Assembly (NCBI GenBank): GCA_921293015.1 | Contig: OV121090.1 | Location: 4,030,001-4,094,000, forward strand | Source of the DNA: Phorcus lineatus | Lineage: Eukaryota; Mollusca; Gastropoda; Trochida; Trochidae | DNA length: 64,000 bases | Reading direction: 5' to 3' | In this document: in pieces, positions 26,351 to 38,172 of the stretch | How positions within the stretch are numbered: position 1 is the first letter of the stretch | How the letters are laid out: every line of letters begins with the position of its first letter | Notes under the pieces: model-generated | What the model saw: only the letters and a program-made list of their open reading frames with translations | What the model was told of the DNA's origin: nothing | Database searches by the model: none | Program-made: the position numbers and the translations under genes

Positions 26351-29300
26351 TAATACCGTAATAAGGAACTCATTAGAAATTGTGTTTCCTTGTTATCTTA
26401 ATCAAGCAAGAAACGATCTCCCTTTCGGTTCTGCCGATTTGATTTTTTAATTTCAAAGAAAGAAACAATATCTTCAAGCATCATTTCAATTGTACTGATA
26501 TCAAATTCACAATGAAACAAACAACAGTGTCAAAAGTAATACAAGTATGATAAATAGCAGATATTTCCTGGACGTTGAATGTAAGTGATATGACCATTAC
26601 TCCTTTACAGTGATGTTTCCTTTCCAGAACTCAGGGCACATGCCTAAAGTCAACAACACCTTAATAGCTCGAAAGATTTTTCGAGCGGAAATGATAAAAA
26701 AATAACGATTTATGGATAATTCGCCTCTCATCATGCACAGAGGCAAGTGAGGATGATAGAACATTCAAATTTTTTTTTGTCATCAATAGATGCTGTTATT
26801 TACAGTTCTTGCTTAAAACTTAAAGATCGACTGAAATGACCCATGGCAACTTTCATCATTCATAAGATATGTATTCCAATTTGCCAGTAACTTTAGTTTA
26901 AATTTTCGAAATCAGCCGATAAACAACTTTAATACGGCTTTTTCGAATCACCAGCTAATTAGCACCAGTGAACAGAACTGAACTGGCCCGTGGTCACCGA
27001 GGCGTGTCCTGCCGCTTGTCATACCGCGTGACGTGCTAGTCGGCGGAAGTATAATCTCCTTAATGAAAAAACAACAGGGGATCTCACAGTCTCAACAACT
27101 GTTTAAACATATCTAAAGTCATCCAAGGAACTCAAACCTCTGATAAATTGATGTTAAATATATCTTTAATTATTTGTATTGTTCCAAGCGAAAGACAGTG
27201 TTTTAATATGATGCTATGCGCACTATCCCATGGCATATGTACATCAATTACGACGTCTGCCAAATGTTGTCACAACATTCAGACTGGTTTAATTAGTCAT
27301 ATTTTTTTATGACACACAGGTGGCCGTTATGTAATCCTATCGCATTCAATTTCAATTCTTGATTTAATTGTCTCTAATTATACCTTTTGAATTTTAACGC
27401 CTTGGACCCACCAAGCCGAATATATTTCCTGTCATAATGGCGTAACTCTTGGCATTCGACTGCTACTTAGTTTATTGTCACGGCGTCCAGTCATTTTGAA
27501 CCAATGAACTTGTAGAATATATATTCAACCAATAAATTAAGAGAAGGAGATTTGGCTCATGCACTTCTACGGACGATGACACACATGTAAAAAAGTACAT
27601 CGTGAATAACGCGCGGGTACCAACATTCTTTAGGATTACATAGGATGTTTTTAACGCTTGCGCGAGGTATGTTTTCATGTCATTGATTGTGAAATTCAAA
27701 GACAGAGATATTGCAACACGGTGTGAGATGTTATACTAGATAAGAATATAATATGTGTTATATGTGTTTGTAAAATACAAACGAATCATCCACTAAGTAC
27801 TAAGTTGTGTTGAAAGTGAAGTGATACAAAATTATTTTTTCTATAGTGAACATTAAAAAATTTTCTACATTGTCTCCCGTTTAATACAAAAAACCTTCAT
27901 TTTTTGAGACAATTTAGAACTTCATATCGATAAATACATGTTGTAACACTACGTGATATCCCATAGTAATGGATCTCTCACCGACCAAGTTCTTAACCTT
28001 TTTGATATAAACCCACCCAAGAAAACCGCGTCCAAGGATTGTCACAGTCCAATCAAGATGGATTTGACGACTGAGAGGGAAAGTTTATATCATGAAGCAG
28101 TTATATATCGTATTTTGGAATTCTTTCGGTCATGCTATTGCCTCTATTTTGCTGTTGAATTAGCATAAAAATACAGAGAAAATCAAAGGGCTGGACTTTC
28201 AGCTGACGACTAGCACGTCACACACTGGGCGTGGCTTCGAGTCATGCTTCGGTGATTTTGTCTGAGCGTTCTCCAGTCTCATTAGGCGGTTATCCAAAAC
28301 AGGGGTATAAAAGGTCTCCTAGTAGTCGAATTAAAGCGTATATTTTCTCATTTTTTGGCTCTATTAATTCTTATAAGTGAAGCGAATACATATACTAATT
28401 TGTAATAATCAAATTTATGCGTTACTTCTCCTCTTTAAAACCTTAGGGCAATCAATTTCTCACCATAAATGTGTATTCACAAAGAATCTCAAGCATCTTT
28501 TGCATGTTGGAGTTCAAACACATTGGCAGCTAAAAATCAAATATAATCTTTAAAAAGATGAGAGCAAATCGCTTTGAATCAAGTGACTTATTTTATCTGG
28601 TTTAATTAAAACGTGAGGACCCCTTGCTTTGTTGTTGAAATTTTCTTTTTTCTAATCTTAAATTCTTAAATTTGTTATATCCCCGTTTGATGGAGTGTTA
28701 TTGTATTCGTAACCCGATTCAGAGTAGATATGTACATTCTTCATATGTTCAAATATAACATACTGAATGTCATCTGCAAAACAATTTCTAAGAATATCAA
28801 TAAAGCCACTCAATAAGAAAAGTATCAAATAACAAATAACACTTCGATGCTAGAAAGTTTGGTTATTTTTGTGTCACTTTGCATTTAATTGTCGATAGTA
28901 TGATATGTACTGTTGGATTTGAACAAGCGTTTAATGTAAATGCTATCGCTCTGAATGGTTAATTTAATTTCTAAACAAAGACCCTTAGAAGATACAGATT
29001 ACTTTGTAATTTCCTTTAAACACAATTTTGTCTGCAACTTATAACTCGACAGGTCCATTATAATTCGCCTTTTGAATTTACACCATCATACATTGATAAT
29101 TACATGACTGTACAATAAAAACATGAAATATGCTCTATCTAAATACGAAGGGCATATATGTCACTCAATTTAATCTCCGGTATGAAGATACAAGACTGAT
29201 TAAACGGAGAGGTAAAACTGTAACAGCCTTATTGCAATTACCTTTGGGATCATGTGAAGGTCATATGTGGCAACAAATGAATACTGTATAAGATGCTTCT

Positions 29301-29689
29301 GTATGAAAGGGTTCACATGAATGTATTTCGAGACAAGAGCAAATTAGTGTCTGTCTAGTTTGGTAAGCATATTCCCATTCTCCACATCAATAAATTATAA
29401 TGTCAACGTTGGAATGTTGAAATTATCAATTTGGCAATCAGTCATTGAAACTAGCTTTGCTTAGGATAATGCAAATTATGATGTTGGTTGCACAATAGCA
29501 TGCTTTGTCAATGGGATGTTTGCATATATAATCCCCACTGAAAATTAGTTAATACAAAAGATAAATACTTCATTTTACACAAACTAGTTTATGAGTATAA
29601 TAGAAAGAGATGTCCCATGCAACTATACATCTTATTTTTATGATAAATAGTTGAAACAACCAGTTATCTCATATATCAACCTTTAAAAA

Positions 29690-29951
29690 CATTCGGGGAA
29701 TATGTTTAATACTTGATTGTTTTGGTAACAAAAAGTTGAGGCAAATGTGTCAAGTTATTCTATGTATGAAAGATTGTTGAGATTGGAATTGAATAAAGAA
29801 AACAACTATCAAAGGCGTTGGTTTCTCATGTTTAAGCATTCAGGGAATATGTATAATTCTTGGGTTTTTTTCAGGGAACATTTATAATCCCTGGACATTT
29901 CAGGGAGTATACGTAATTACTGAGTGAATCGGGAAATATACATAATCCCTT
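29690..29951. repeat. degenerate ~30-bp minisatellite
   Basis: The words TTCAGGGAATATGTATAATT, TTCAGGGAACATTTATAATC, TTCAGGGAGTATACGTAATT and TCGGGAAATATACATAATC follow each other about every 29-35 bases from 29836 to 29951. A single related unit lies at about 29692. Confidence 0.6.
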
Positions 29952-32900
29952 ATTATACATATTAACTGTAACATATTTACTGTTATACATACATACATAT
30001 TTTATGTCCATTCAAGTTTTAAAAAATAATTGTGACTGAATTATTCATTTTGAAGACATCATTCAATTCTTCGATCGCTATACCCTGTTAATCTGTTCAG
30101 TACTCTCAAACGGCTAGATAAAAAAGAAGTTTAAAACCGGACCCAATCTTAACTTTTTAAAGTGACGCCCTTATAAGTAAAACTAAGACGCGTTTGAAAA
30201 ATTATTATACAGGAAATTTCAAAGATTGTTGTGCGCACTTACACTTCTGAATAAAATATTTGTTGTTTCAAATGTTTTATTATACTTTGTGAATTCTGAC
30301 ATATCTGTTCAGGAGAACCATTTTATACGTGTCAATATCACTTTCATTACGTCCTTCTACAGCCATCTTTTATTTGCTATTTCAAGAGTTACAAATTGCC
30401 ATAACCTGTGTAATATCTTCAGAACAGCAATATTTTTATACGCTTTTTTGGAAATCCTTGTTTACAAAACTTACTGGACATACTTCTAAAAACCTCCTTA
30501 ATTATTTGTGATGCATTTCAAGTTAAATTGAGAATGTATATGGTTTGAAGTCATTTCAATTTATAATGCTCAATTAACAAGGACACTGACTTTTTTTACG
30601 ATATTGACATACATACAAATCAATGGATTGTCACTTTTTGTGAACTTTTTATTAGGTTTATATCATCCATCTTTATAAACTATATCACTATGACCAGCAA
30701 ATGTAGGAAGGAAAATCAATTTGATAACTGTTTTTGTTTATGTTATGCGCTAATAGCGCTTTAGAATAAACCATTTTTCAAACTGGCCATTTAACTGACA
30801 TGTAATTATTTTTTTCAGAGAACAACATATCATTTCAAACAATTTAAACTGACTATAGGGTATACAGTTCAAAAGTAAAATCAATGTTATTAAGAGCTGT
30901 AAAAATAATCCTGATGTTCAAGAACACCTTTGCGGGATGTATCAAAGCTTGAAAAAGCAGCCAATGAGTATGCTCAAAGCATTTGTGATACAGTGTCTGG
31001 CATCTATGGACTCTTTCAGCTTTTATTATTGTGTAAGAGATAAGGCAATCTGTTAAATAAAGTCCTCTGGGGATGGAAAATAGACATATCCAGCTTTTAC
31101 TGATAACTGCTTCCTGAACTAACTGAATTACTCTGTCTCTTGATAATGTAACAGCAGTTAAGAAACAAATAGACTAGCTCGTGTTATACAGGTTACGTCC
31201 CTGATTTTGGCTTACTTGAAGTTGACCTTAAGCTGCAGATGAAAATGAATAAGAAATCACCAATAAACCTTGTAATTATTGTTGTTACAACATGTAACGT
31301 GCAGAGTGTAGTAAGTTTGATTTGTTTAGTAGTGAATTTTGGAAGTGTTCCAGTGTTATAAGTAGATATAATTACGTGAGCATGTGTGTCATATGACTTT
31401 TTTGGAGAACTTTAAAAGTTTGTATTACGGGTAACACACTAACATACTAATTTGCATGATTTTTGTCATAGTCGTATGACACACTCACCAGTGAAATAAT
31501 TTCTTCATTATCCGTTTGATGCCATTCGGATCATTTCGAAATAGCCATTCCCTTAGGAGGGCCTGCTGCAGTGACGATACAACTTATCTATGACGTCACA
31601 GTTGACGAAATACCAGACATCTCACTGAAACATTGCTCGCATTGCTAGGCAAAGGTTATGTGCACATCTGCGGATATGGAAAATATGTCACTACTTATGT
31701 ACAACCAAATGGGTAATGAAATGACGTATGCAGTGTTGTACACATATCGCATCATTTAAATGCAAGAAGCAAGGATAGGTCAATCACCCCCAATGTTTGT
31801 ATACTGCTCATTGTTCTTCTTCTTTTATCCTAGGACCTGTGAGTATGTGTAAATTAGATACTGAAAATACATTGATCTGTGGAACTGAACTACGACATAC
31901 AAATAATGTTTTTAGATATTTGAGTTATTTATAATTCCTAACCGTTGTGACACATATGTTATAAGAATCTTACCCCAACATTAACTGAAAAACATCAGCA
32001 AATTTTACACTTTTTAAAACGATAAGAAACAACATCAACATTGACAATGACTCACGTTACATTAATTCCACTATGGGAAATATTTGCACAGATGGAATCA
32101 GCATGTCGGTTTGTTTGTTATTGGTTGTATGAACTGGAAAGCAAACAGCTCATTACAATGTTAACACGATAGATCAATAACACTGATATACACAATCATG
32201 AATGAGAGAAAAGGTGATTCATTTTAGCATAACTGTCAACCAGAAGTTAATGTATAGTGTCTTAGAAGCGTTCAGCCTTATATTGAATTAGAGCTGAAAA
32301 ATTATTCACATTGTAATGTGCAATAAATGAACTACGTGTATACGATAATTATTTACTTGCATAGTAGCCAGTAACTTTGCAACTATGACGCCCGGTTTTT
32401 AAAGTTTTTTTCTACAAGCTACTTCTACAATCTTAGAACGTTTGAACAGCTATGAACGTTCTATCAAACAGGCAAGAACATAAGTAATTAATGTCTTGAC
32501 TCCAGATAGTTGATAATGGATAAAAATAGTAACAGATAAATGAAAAATAATATATTATGAATAATAATATGTATCTTCATTAATCCCTTATTTACTTCGC
32601 CTAGAAAGTAAATTGTCAACTTAGTGACACTAGTGTTTCAGATTAATTGTATGTTTATAATTGCAAAAGGAAAGTAGACAAACACGAGGTCGACAGTTTG
32701 CATTTGGTTCATAACGTTACACCTTTAGGAACACAAAGCATATAAGAAGAAAAGGTCTGTCGTTTAAAAACACCTCTTCAAATTATCCTCTAAAACTGCT
32801 ATGTGATCAATAAATACAATTTGTTATTTTATATTAAGGTCTTCATTTTGAGACCATTGTAATTGGAGAGTAGAGATCTAAATACATTTCAAATAAAATC

Positions 32901-33104
32901 AATCTGTTTACTGTTCACAGATGTATTTACAAGAGCTTAAAATAAATTACTTTTATACACCCAAAGAGAATAGTGTAGAGGTATAAGTTCCTTCTTGATT
33001 GCATAAAGGACCTCGTCAACCTAGATAAGTAAACGTTGAATTAGAGGAATATATCCCCGGTCACTTGGTGATGATCTCTGTATGTGTCATCTTTAATAAT
33101 GATA

Positions 33105-33660
33105 GTGAGTGAGTGAGTTATTGTTTAACGCCGCTTGGGCAATATTTCAGCCATTAGCGACCTGAGATTTAATGAAATGAAATTGATTGCAAAAGCAAGG
33201 AAAAGATACAGCACGGAGGCTGTAAAAATATCATCAAAATATCACAGAGTTGGTTAAAAGCTGATATAGAATATGTAAAATTCTACAACTTAACAAATAG
33301 ATTGATTTCCATTAGAAGGGATAAAATACGGTGTTCACCGATTTTATTAAAAAGTTGTGAAATTGAAACATTTGGGTAAAATGTTTCCCAAATGTTTCCC
33401 TTACGTGTGCAGTGTCCCAGCAGTCGCACAGGATGTGCTTAACTGTGAGGGAACACTGACAGGGAATACACACAGGAGGGTCTTCCCCCTTTAAGAGATA
33501 TGAATGAGTGAGATGGGTGTGTCCAATGCGACATCGTCGCAGAACACATGCTTCCTGACGGGTCAAAGAAGATAGAGATTTATAACCTAAATGAGGTTGT
33601 ATTGCATGAAGTTTATTGTGTTGTTGTTGGTCCCGTTGGGACTTTAATAATGATAACAAA
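33105..33660 (-). mobile_element. I/Nimb-like LINE, truncated 3' end with C-terminal zinc knuckle
   Basis: The - strand frame 33312-33659 (115 codons) reads through HNKLHAIQPHLG, a basic RRCRIGHTHLTHSYLLKGED motif and a knuckle C-I-P-C...H-I-L-C-D-C. This is the region that follows the RNase H domain in I-clade/Nimb-like non-LTR retrotransposons, as I recall it from mollusc sequences. It is followed by a short 3' untranslated part with TGGCTGAAATATTGCCCAAG, then GCGGCGTTAAACAATAACTC and a CACTCACTC end at 33105. The reverse transcriptase and endonuclease are missing, so it is a dead 5'-truncated copy. Its tail matches the tails of both SINE-like families in this window. Confidence 0.7.
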
Positions 33661-33963
33661 CATTATTTGTCCTACCTGTAGCTTAGCTAAGTTAATGTCA
33701 AGGACAAATGTCTATCCAAGTCGTCCTCCTGTCTCCGGTTTCCATATCCCTGTAGCTCCTACCATGTCCTAATAACTCATGGACATTGTCTTTTCATGTC
33801 TTTCATTGTTTTTGACATAAAACGCGAACATATGCTTCAAAATTTTATCAATTAATCAAACTCTTTCAATCATGATGATTATTAATTTTATGATCTTTTC
33901 ACAAATTTCGTGCTTTATTGATTAACATAGTCTATTTTGAAACAAAGAAATGAAAGGAATTAA

Positions 33964-35312
33964 ATTAATCTACTTGTTGACAAGATTGAAAAAATCATTG
34001 ACGACATATCATCTGCATCCTCAGCTCATGATCCTCTTGAATATAATGTTAAATTTAAAGGCTCTTGCATGTCCAACTTCGAACCAGTATCAAAACCCTC
34101 CTTGTTATCAGTGTTGCAGACAGCACCAAATAAGTCTTGTTCCCTGGACCCCACCCCAACTTGGTTGCTTAAAAGTTGTCTCCCCTCCATTGTCTCGGCT
34201 GCCTGCTCAGTCACGAACGCATCTCTGGAAGCTGGAACTTTTCCACAATGTTTCAAGAACGCTATTGTGACCCCGCTACTTAAGAAACCATCTCTAGATC
34301 CCTCTGACTTCCGGAACCTTAGACCTGTGTCCAATCTCAGCTTCCTGTCCAAAGTCATGGAGAAAATAGTGCTCGCTTAGCTTCAGTTTCACATAGAAGA
34401 GTACAGCACCGAGACTGCCTTGATTAGAGTCCAGAATGACATTTTACGAGCAATGGACAGACAGGAGGTGGTCCTACTTGTGCTACTAGATCTTTCTGCA
34501 GCCTTCGATTCTATCATTCAAATTCATGATGCAGAACTAACCATTGATGGCATTTGTGTCACTCCATCTAGAAATATCAGGAACCTCGATCTGACAATGA
34601 ACAACACAATGTCAAGCAAGCAACATGCCCTCAACACAGCCAGATCAACTAACTTTCATATTTCAAACATTGGGAAAATCCGGAAGTATATTGACAGTGA
34701 TACTTGTAAAACTCTTATCCACTCATATGTCACATCCAGACTCGATTTCTGCAATGCCCTACTCTCCGGATCAGGCCCCATCTCACAATTACAGCGCATA
34801 CAGAACAAGGCGGTACGCTTGGTGACTCGGACAAGACAGGATGCTCACATAACCCCAGTTCTCCAGCAACTACACTGGCTCCCCATTAAGCACAGGATTT
34901 CTTACAAGATCCTTGTCTTGACCTTCTGTGCTCTCCATGTTGACTCGTCTCCTATGTACATGAAAAAACTGCTGTCTATATATCAGCCCTGCCGATCTCT
35001 ACGATCGTCAAATGAAGCACAACTGTGTGTCCCATCAACCTCTACTAAACTTGGTGAAGGAGCCACCTCTGTTGCTGCCCCTGTCTTATGGAACTCTCTC
35101 CCACATGACCTCAAAACCTCTGGATCACTGGACTGTTTCAAGAAAGACTTAAAAACCTACCTTTTTTCTCTCCTGTAAACCCTACCTCTTTCTATCCTGT
35201 AAACCCTACTTTTCTCTATCTCTGTATATACTTCCACTTTTTCTTCTCCAGCGCCGTTGAGCAGCTCTTGCTGGAAACAAGGCGCTATACAAGTTATTAT
35301 TATTATTATTAT
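33964..35312 (+). mobile_element. CR1/L2-type LINE, dead copy with deletions inside reverse transcriptase
   Basis: One + strand frame can be followed from 33964 to the stop at 35178. First comes the N-terminal side of the reverse transcriptase (SCSLDPTPTWLLKSCLPSI, then FKNAIVTPLLKKPSLDPSDF, then RNLRPVSNLSFLSKVMEKI). A TAG at 34378-34380 replaces a probable CAG codon. The frame resumes with STETALIRVQNDILRAMDRQ and VVLLVLLDLSAAFDSI, the first catalytic Asp region. It then jumps to IQIHDAELTIDGI, so roughly 150 residues including the YxDD/FADD catalytic motif are missing. The C-terminal region (SRLDFCNALLSG, LQRIQNKAVRLV, LHWLPIKHRISYKI, WNSLPHDLK) is intact. The untranslated end has a hairpin-like GCGCTATACAAG word followed by an ATT repeat (35295-35312), as in L2/CR1 elements. 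The copy cannot move on its own. Confidence 0.88.
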
Positions 35313-36607
35313 TACTTACTTACTTCACTCAGAGAAATTTTTAATAAGCGATGGTCAAACCCCCGAAACACCGCGATGGGGGAGTCCCTCGGGGTGACTG
35401 ATGGCGACGATGTTTATGAATTACCAATAGGCAATTAAATGATTGATATGATTTATATCGTAAGATCTGATTAGAACTGATTGTTTTGAAACATTATTTT
35501 TGTTTCGCTTGAAAATAATTAAAATATAACTGTGGATTGTTCAGGCATACTATGATTAGTTATGTACCAAGCAATATCTTAGTTTTACAACCTAAAAGGT
35601 AAAGCTAGTGTTAGGGAAATATTTGTATACAGCTGAATAAGAATGAATAAAACCTGTCTGTCTGTCTGATTTACCATGCCATTGAGGGATTGGTGGCTTT
35701 GTATACATGGATAATACATCTGGGATGGCAATTTCAATATAATAATGTGAATGAATCATTTGAGATAAATTTATCCGACAACAGTAAAGACGCGATTCAC
35801 GGACCATAATTTAAAAACCCTCGAGGTGTTCCGTGATATATATTCAAACCGAAGTATCAAAATAAATAGTCGGTCTGAATAATATAGTAGAAAAGTATAT
35901 TATATGTTCTGGTAAATCACTCTGACAACCACTAATTCTTATTCATGAAATAGTTTTGTTATAAAACTCTGTCGTCCGTAATAAACCTTGCAATCAGCAA
36001 TGACGTCCTCATCAAAATAACAATTCCTCCCACGAGCATTTTAACAGGAATAGTCTATATATAAAGCATACGTTCAATCTGGAACACTTGGGACTTGTTA
36101 TTCATTTGCATGTAATCTGACTGATTGTTTCTGTCTGGCCTTCTGTGAAGTGGTCGTGACTAAAAACAACAAAAAGCTATGGTTAAAGATGAAAAGAAAG
36201 GTTTTAACTATATATACAACAAGGAAAGTATGGCATTATCTGCACATTCAGGGATCAGAAAATCTTTCCAAAGACTTGACTCATTCTAGTTCAGATGCAG
36301 CATGAAATGCTATGTAAAATTTAGATCTTTACGTGTTATTTTCTAAAATGTCAATCCATAGATTTGATCAACTCCTTCACAAATTTATGAGTGCGTCTCC
36401 TTAGGTCTTCTGTAAACTACACAACTGAGTTCAAAACATAAGAATGAATGTTAATGTCATTAACTTTCTCTGCTGGTTCAAATATCAAAAAATACTTTTA
36501 AAAACAAAAAGTGAAACTTGTCAAATTGTACTTTTTATTTGGATTTGCAATTGTTTTAGTAAAGAAAACTTTGAGTACATGATATATTCACAATTCTTTT
36601 AACAGTT

Positions 36608-36911
36608 GGGGGCGGGATGGCGCAGTAGTTAGCGCGTTCGGCTTCGGATCAAGACGTCCGTGGTTCGAATCCCGCCAGGGGCTCGGCAACTTTGTATGCA
36701 GCAGAGAACTGTCAGAACACGCAGTCAGGTTTGGGTGCACTTCTACACTGAATTTTAGAACAGTACCACCCATGGTTCGCAAGTTCCAGCCGATGCTCGC
36801 AGGTTTCACCGCAATGCATTGGCACAATGGTGTTGCGGGCTTTCTCCCTGCAATAATACCAACAGCCGCGATATAAGTGAAATAATCTTGAAAGCGGTGT
36901 TAACTCACCTC
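36608..36911 (+). mobile_element. tRNA-derived SINE (family 1), full-length copy
   Basis: The head (about 36608-36676) has an A box in GGATGGCGCAGTAGTTAGCG and a B box in GTGGTTCGAATCCCGCC, the bipartite internal promoter of a tRNA-derived SINE. An anticodon-loop-like CTTCGGA hints at an Arg(TCG) ancestor. The body contains AGGGGCTCGGCAAC, CAGTCAGGTTTGGGTGCA and GGTGTTGCGGGCTTTCTCCC. The 3' tail is GAAAGCGGTGTTAACTCACC. The flanks TTTTAACAGTTG and TTTTCACCGTTG match at 10 of 12 bases, a plausible target duplication. Non-coding; it is the reference copy for the other family-1 copies in the window. Confidence 0.88.
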
Positions 36912-37810
36912 TTTTCACCGTTGATATTGAACTCAATATAACAGTTGTTATAAAATTTCATAATTATACTTGCGTTGTAAGTGAACATATTGTAATCGAT
37001 AATGAAAATTGTGAATAATTTATGTGTGTGTTTATAAATTTGAAATTTAACAAAATGAGTTATAACTGATTAAAAGTCTTGATAATTTTTGTTTGATGAT
37101 TTAAACTTCTTGTATGGGAAACATTAATTGACAAATCTTATACAAATCCGTTATTGTCCTCTTTATAGTTTCTAGGTTTCAATGTTTGTTATTTTCACTA
37201 GTCATTTTACCTGTTTATTAGATTTTTATAATTTCAAATTTTTTGAAAACTCTAGACACATACCTAAACGGATTGCTCACGTATTCCTCAGCAATTAAGG
37301 ATGTTAAAGAGTTCTAAAAAATCAGTTTCGATTCTGGTCTTTAATTGGTAAAAAAGGGTTTCAGGAAATTTGAAATTGAATTAGTGCTGACAGGAGAAAG
37401 GGCCTCCAAAATAATTGTTTTCAATCGATTTTACAATAATGAGTCTAACTGAAGAGTGGAGTAGACGATTCCCTTGATTCAGTCTTGATGGAATCTGAAA
37501 GTGCCATGAACAGCCTACAGTCACAGAATTAGTTATAAATGACTTAGAATTTGAAACGTTCAGTTAAAAAATCTTACATTTTATTTTACTAAGACTGACA
37601 TATATACCAAAACATCACACAACCAGCGTGAAAAGTAATATATTAATGTCAGATAATCCTTTTTTTTATATTTAGGAAAAATTTGGCAAATTACAAATCA
37701 CGTCTTTTTCAGTTTTAACAAGCAGAAGACTCGGCTATATCCGCCACCAATTGCGAAAAATGTAAATCATCTTAAACAACAGTAAATATATAGTGAATAT
37801 ACGATTGAAA

Positions 37811-38083
37811 TCCGTGGATCGAATCCCGCCAGGGGCTCGGCAACTTTGTCTGCAGTAGAGAACTGTTCTACACGCAGTCAGGTTTGGGTGCAATGCTACA
37901 CTGGAATTCAGCGCAGTACCACCCATGGTTCGCTAGTTCCAGCCGAAGCTCGCAGGTTTCACCGCAATGCATAGCCACAATGGTGTTAAGGGCTTTCTCC
38001 CTGCAATAATACTAGCAGCCGCGATATAAGTGAAATAATCTGGAAAGCGGCGTTAAACACCAGCTCACCTCACCTCACCTCAC
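37811..38083 (+). mobile_element. tRNA-derived SINE (family 1), 5'-truncated, with perfect target duplication
   Basis: It begins within the B box (TCCGTGGATCGAATCCCGCC) and follows the body of the copy at 36608 to a tail GCGGCGTTAAACACCAGCTC followed by CACCTCACCTCAC. ACGATTGAAA stands immediately before it (37801-37810) and again at its end (38082-38091). The perfect 10-bp duplication and 5' truncation are the mark of LINE-style target-primed insertion, so this copy is comparatively young. Confidence 0.9.
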
Positions 38084-38123
38084 GATTGAAATATGAAATT
38101 GTTATATTTTAAAAATCATTTAA

Positions 38124-38172
38124 CATCCTGCTAGATAATCGTATTTGAATCCGCTGAGCTCCTTCCTTCGAT
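38124..38172. repeat. fragment of the CATCCTGCTACATCAGCG MITE, left end
   Basis: CATCCTGCTAGATAATCGTA and GAATCCGCTGAGCTCCTTCC match the left inverted repeat of the MITE family; the rest of the element is absent. It begins about 40 bases after the SINE ending at 38083. Confidence 0.6.

Larger units (their letters stand above)
19700..37700. repeat. unit B of the ancient tandem duplication
   Basis: This is the second copy of the unit at 4.62-19.0 kb, shifted by roughly 14.4-17 kb over most of its length and by about 18.8 kb at its end. The growth of the offset is explained largely by insertions: the retroelement and palindrome cluster at 22.0-23.2 kb, the two LINE fragments at 33.1-35.3 kb and a SINE at 36.6 kb all lack a counterpart in unit A. 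A further partial repeat of the 20.7-kb block lies at about 21.06-21.18 kb. Confidence 0.72.

Noticed and set aside
29836-29951. A CRISPR-like array
   Set aside because: The ~30-bp units are adjoining and degenerate without unique spacers, and the DNA is eukaryotic.
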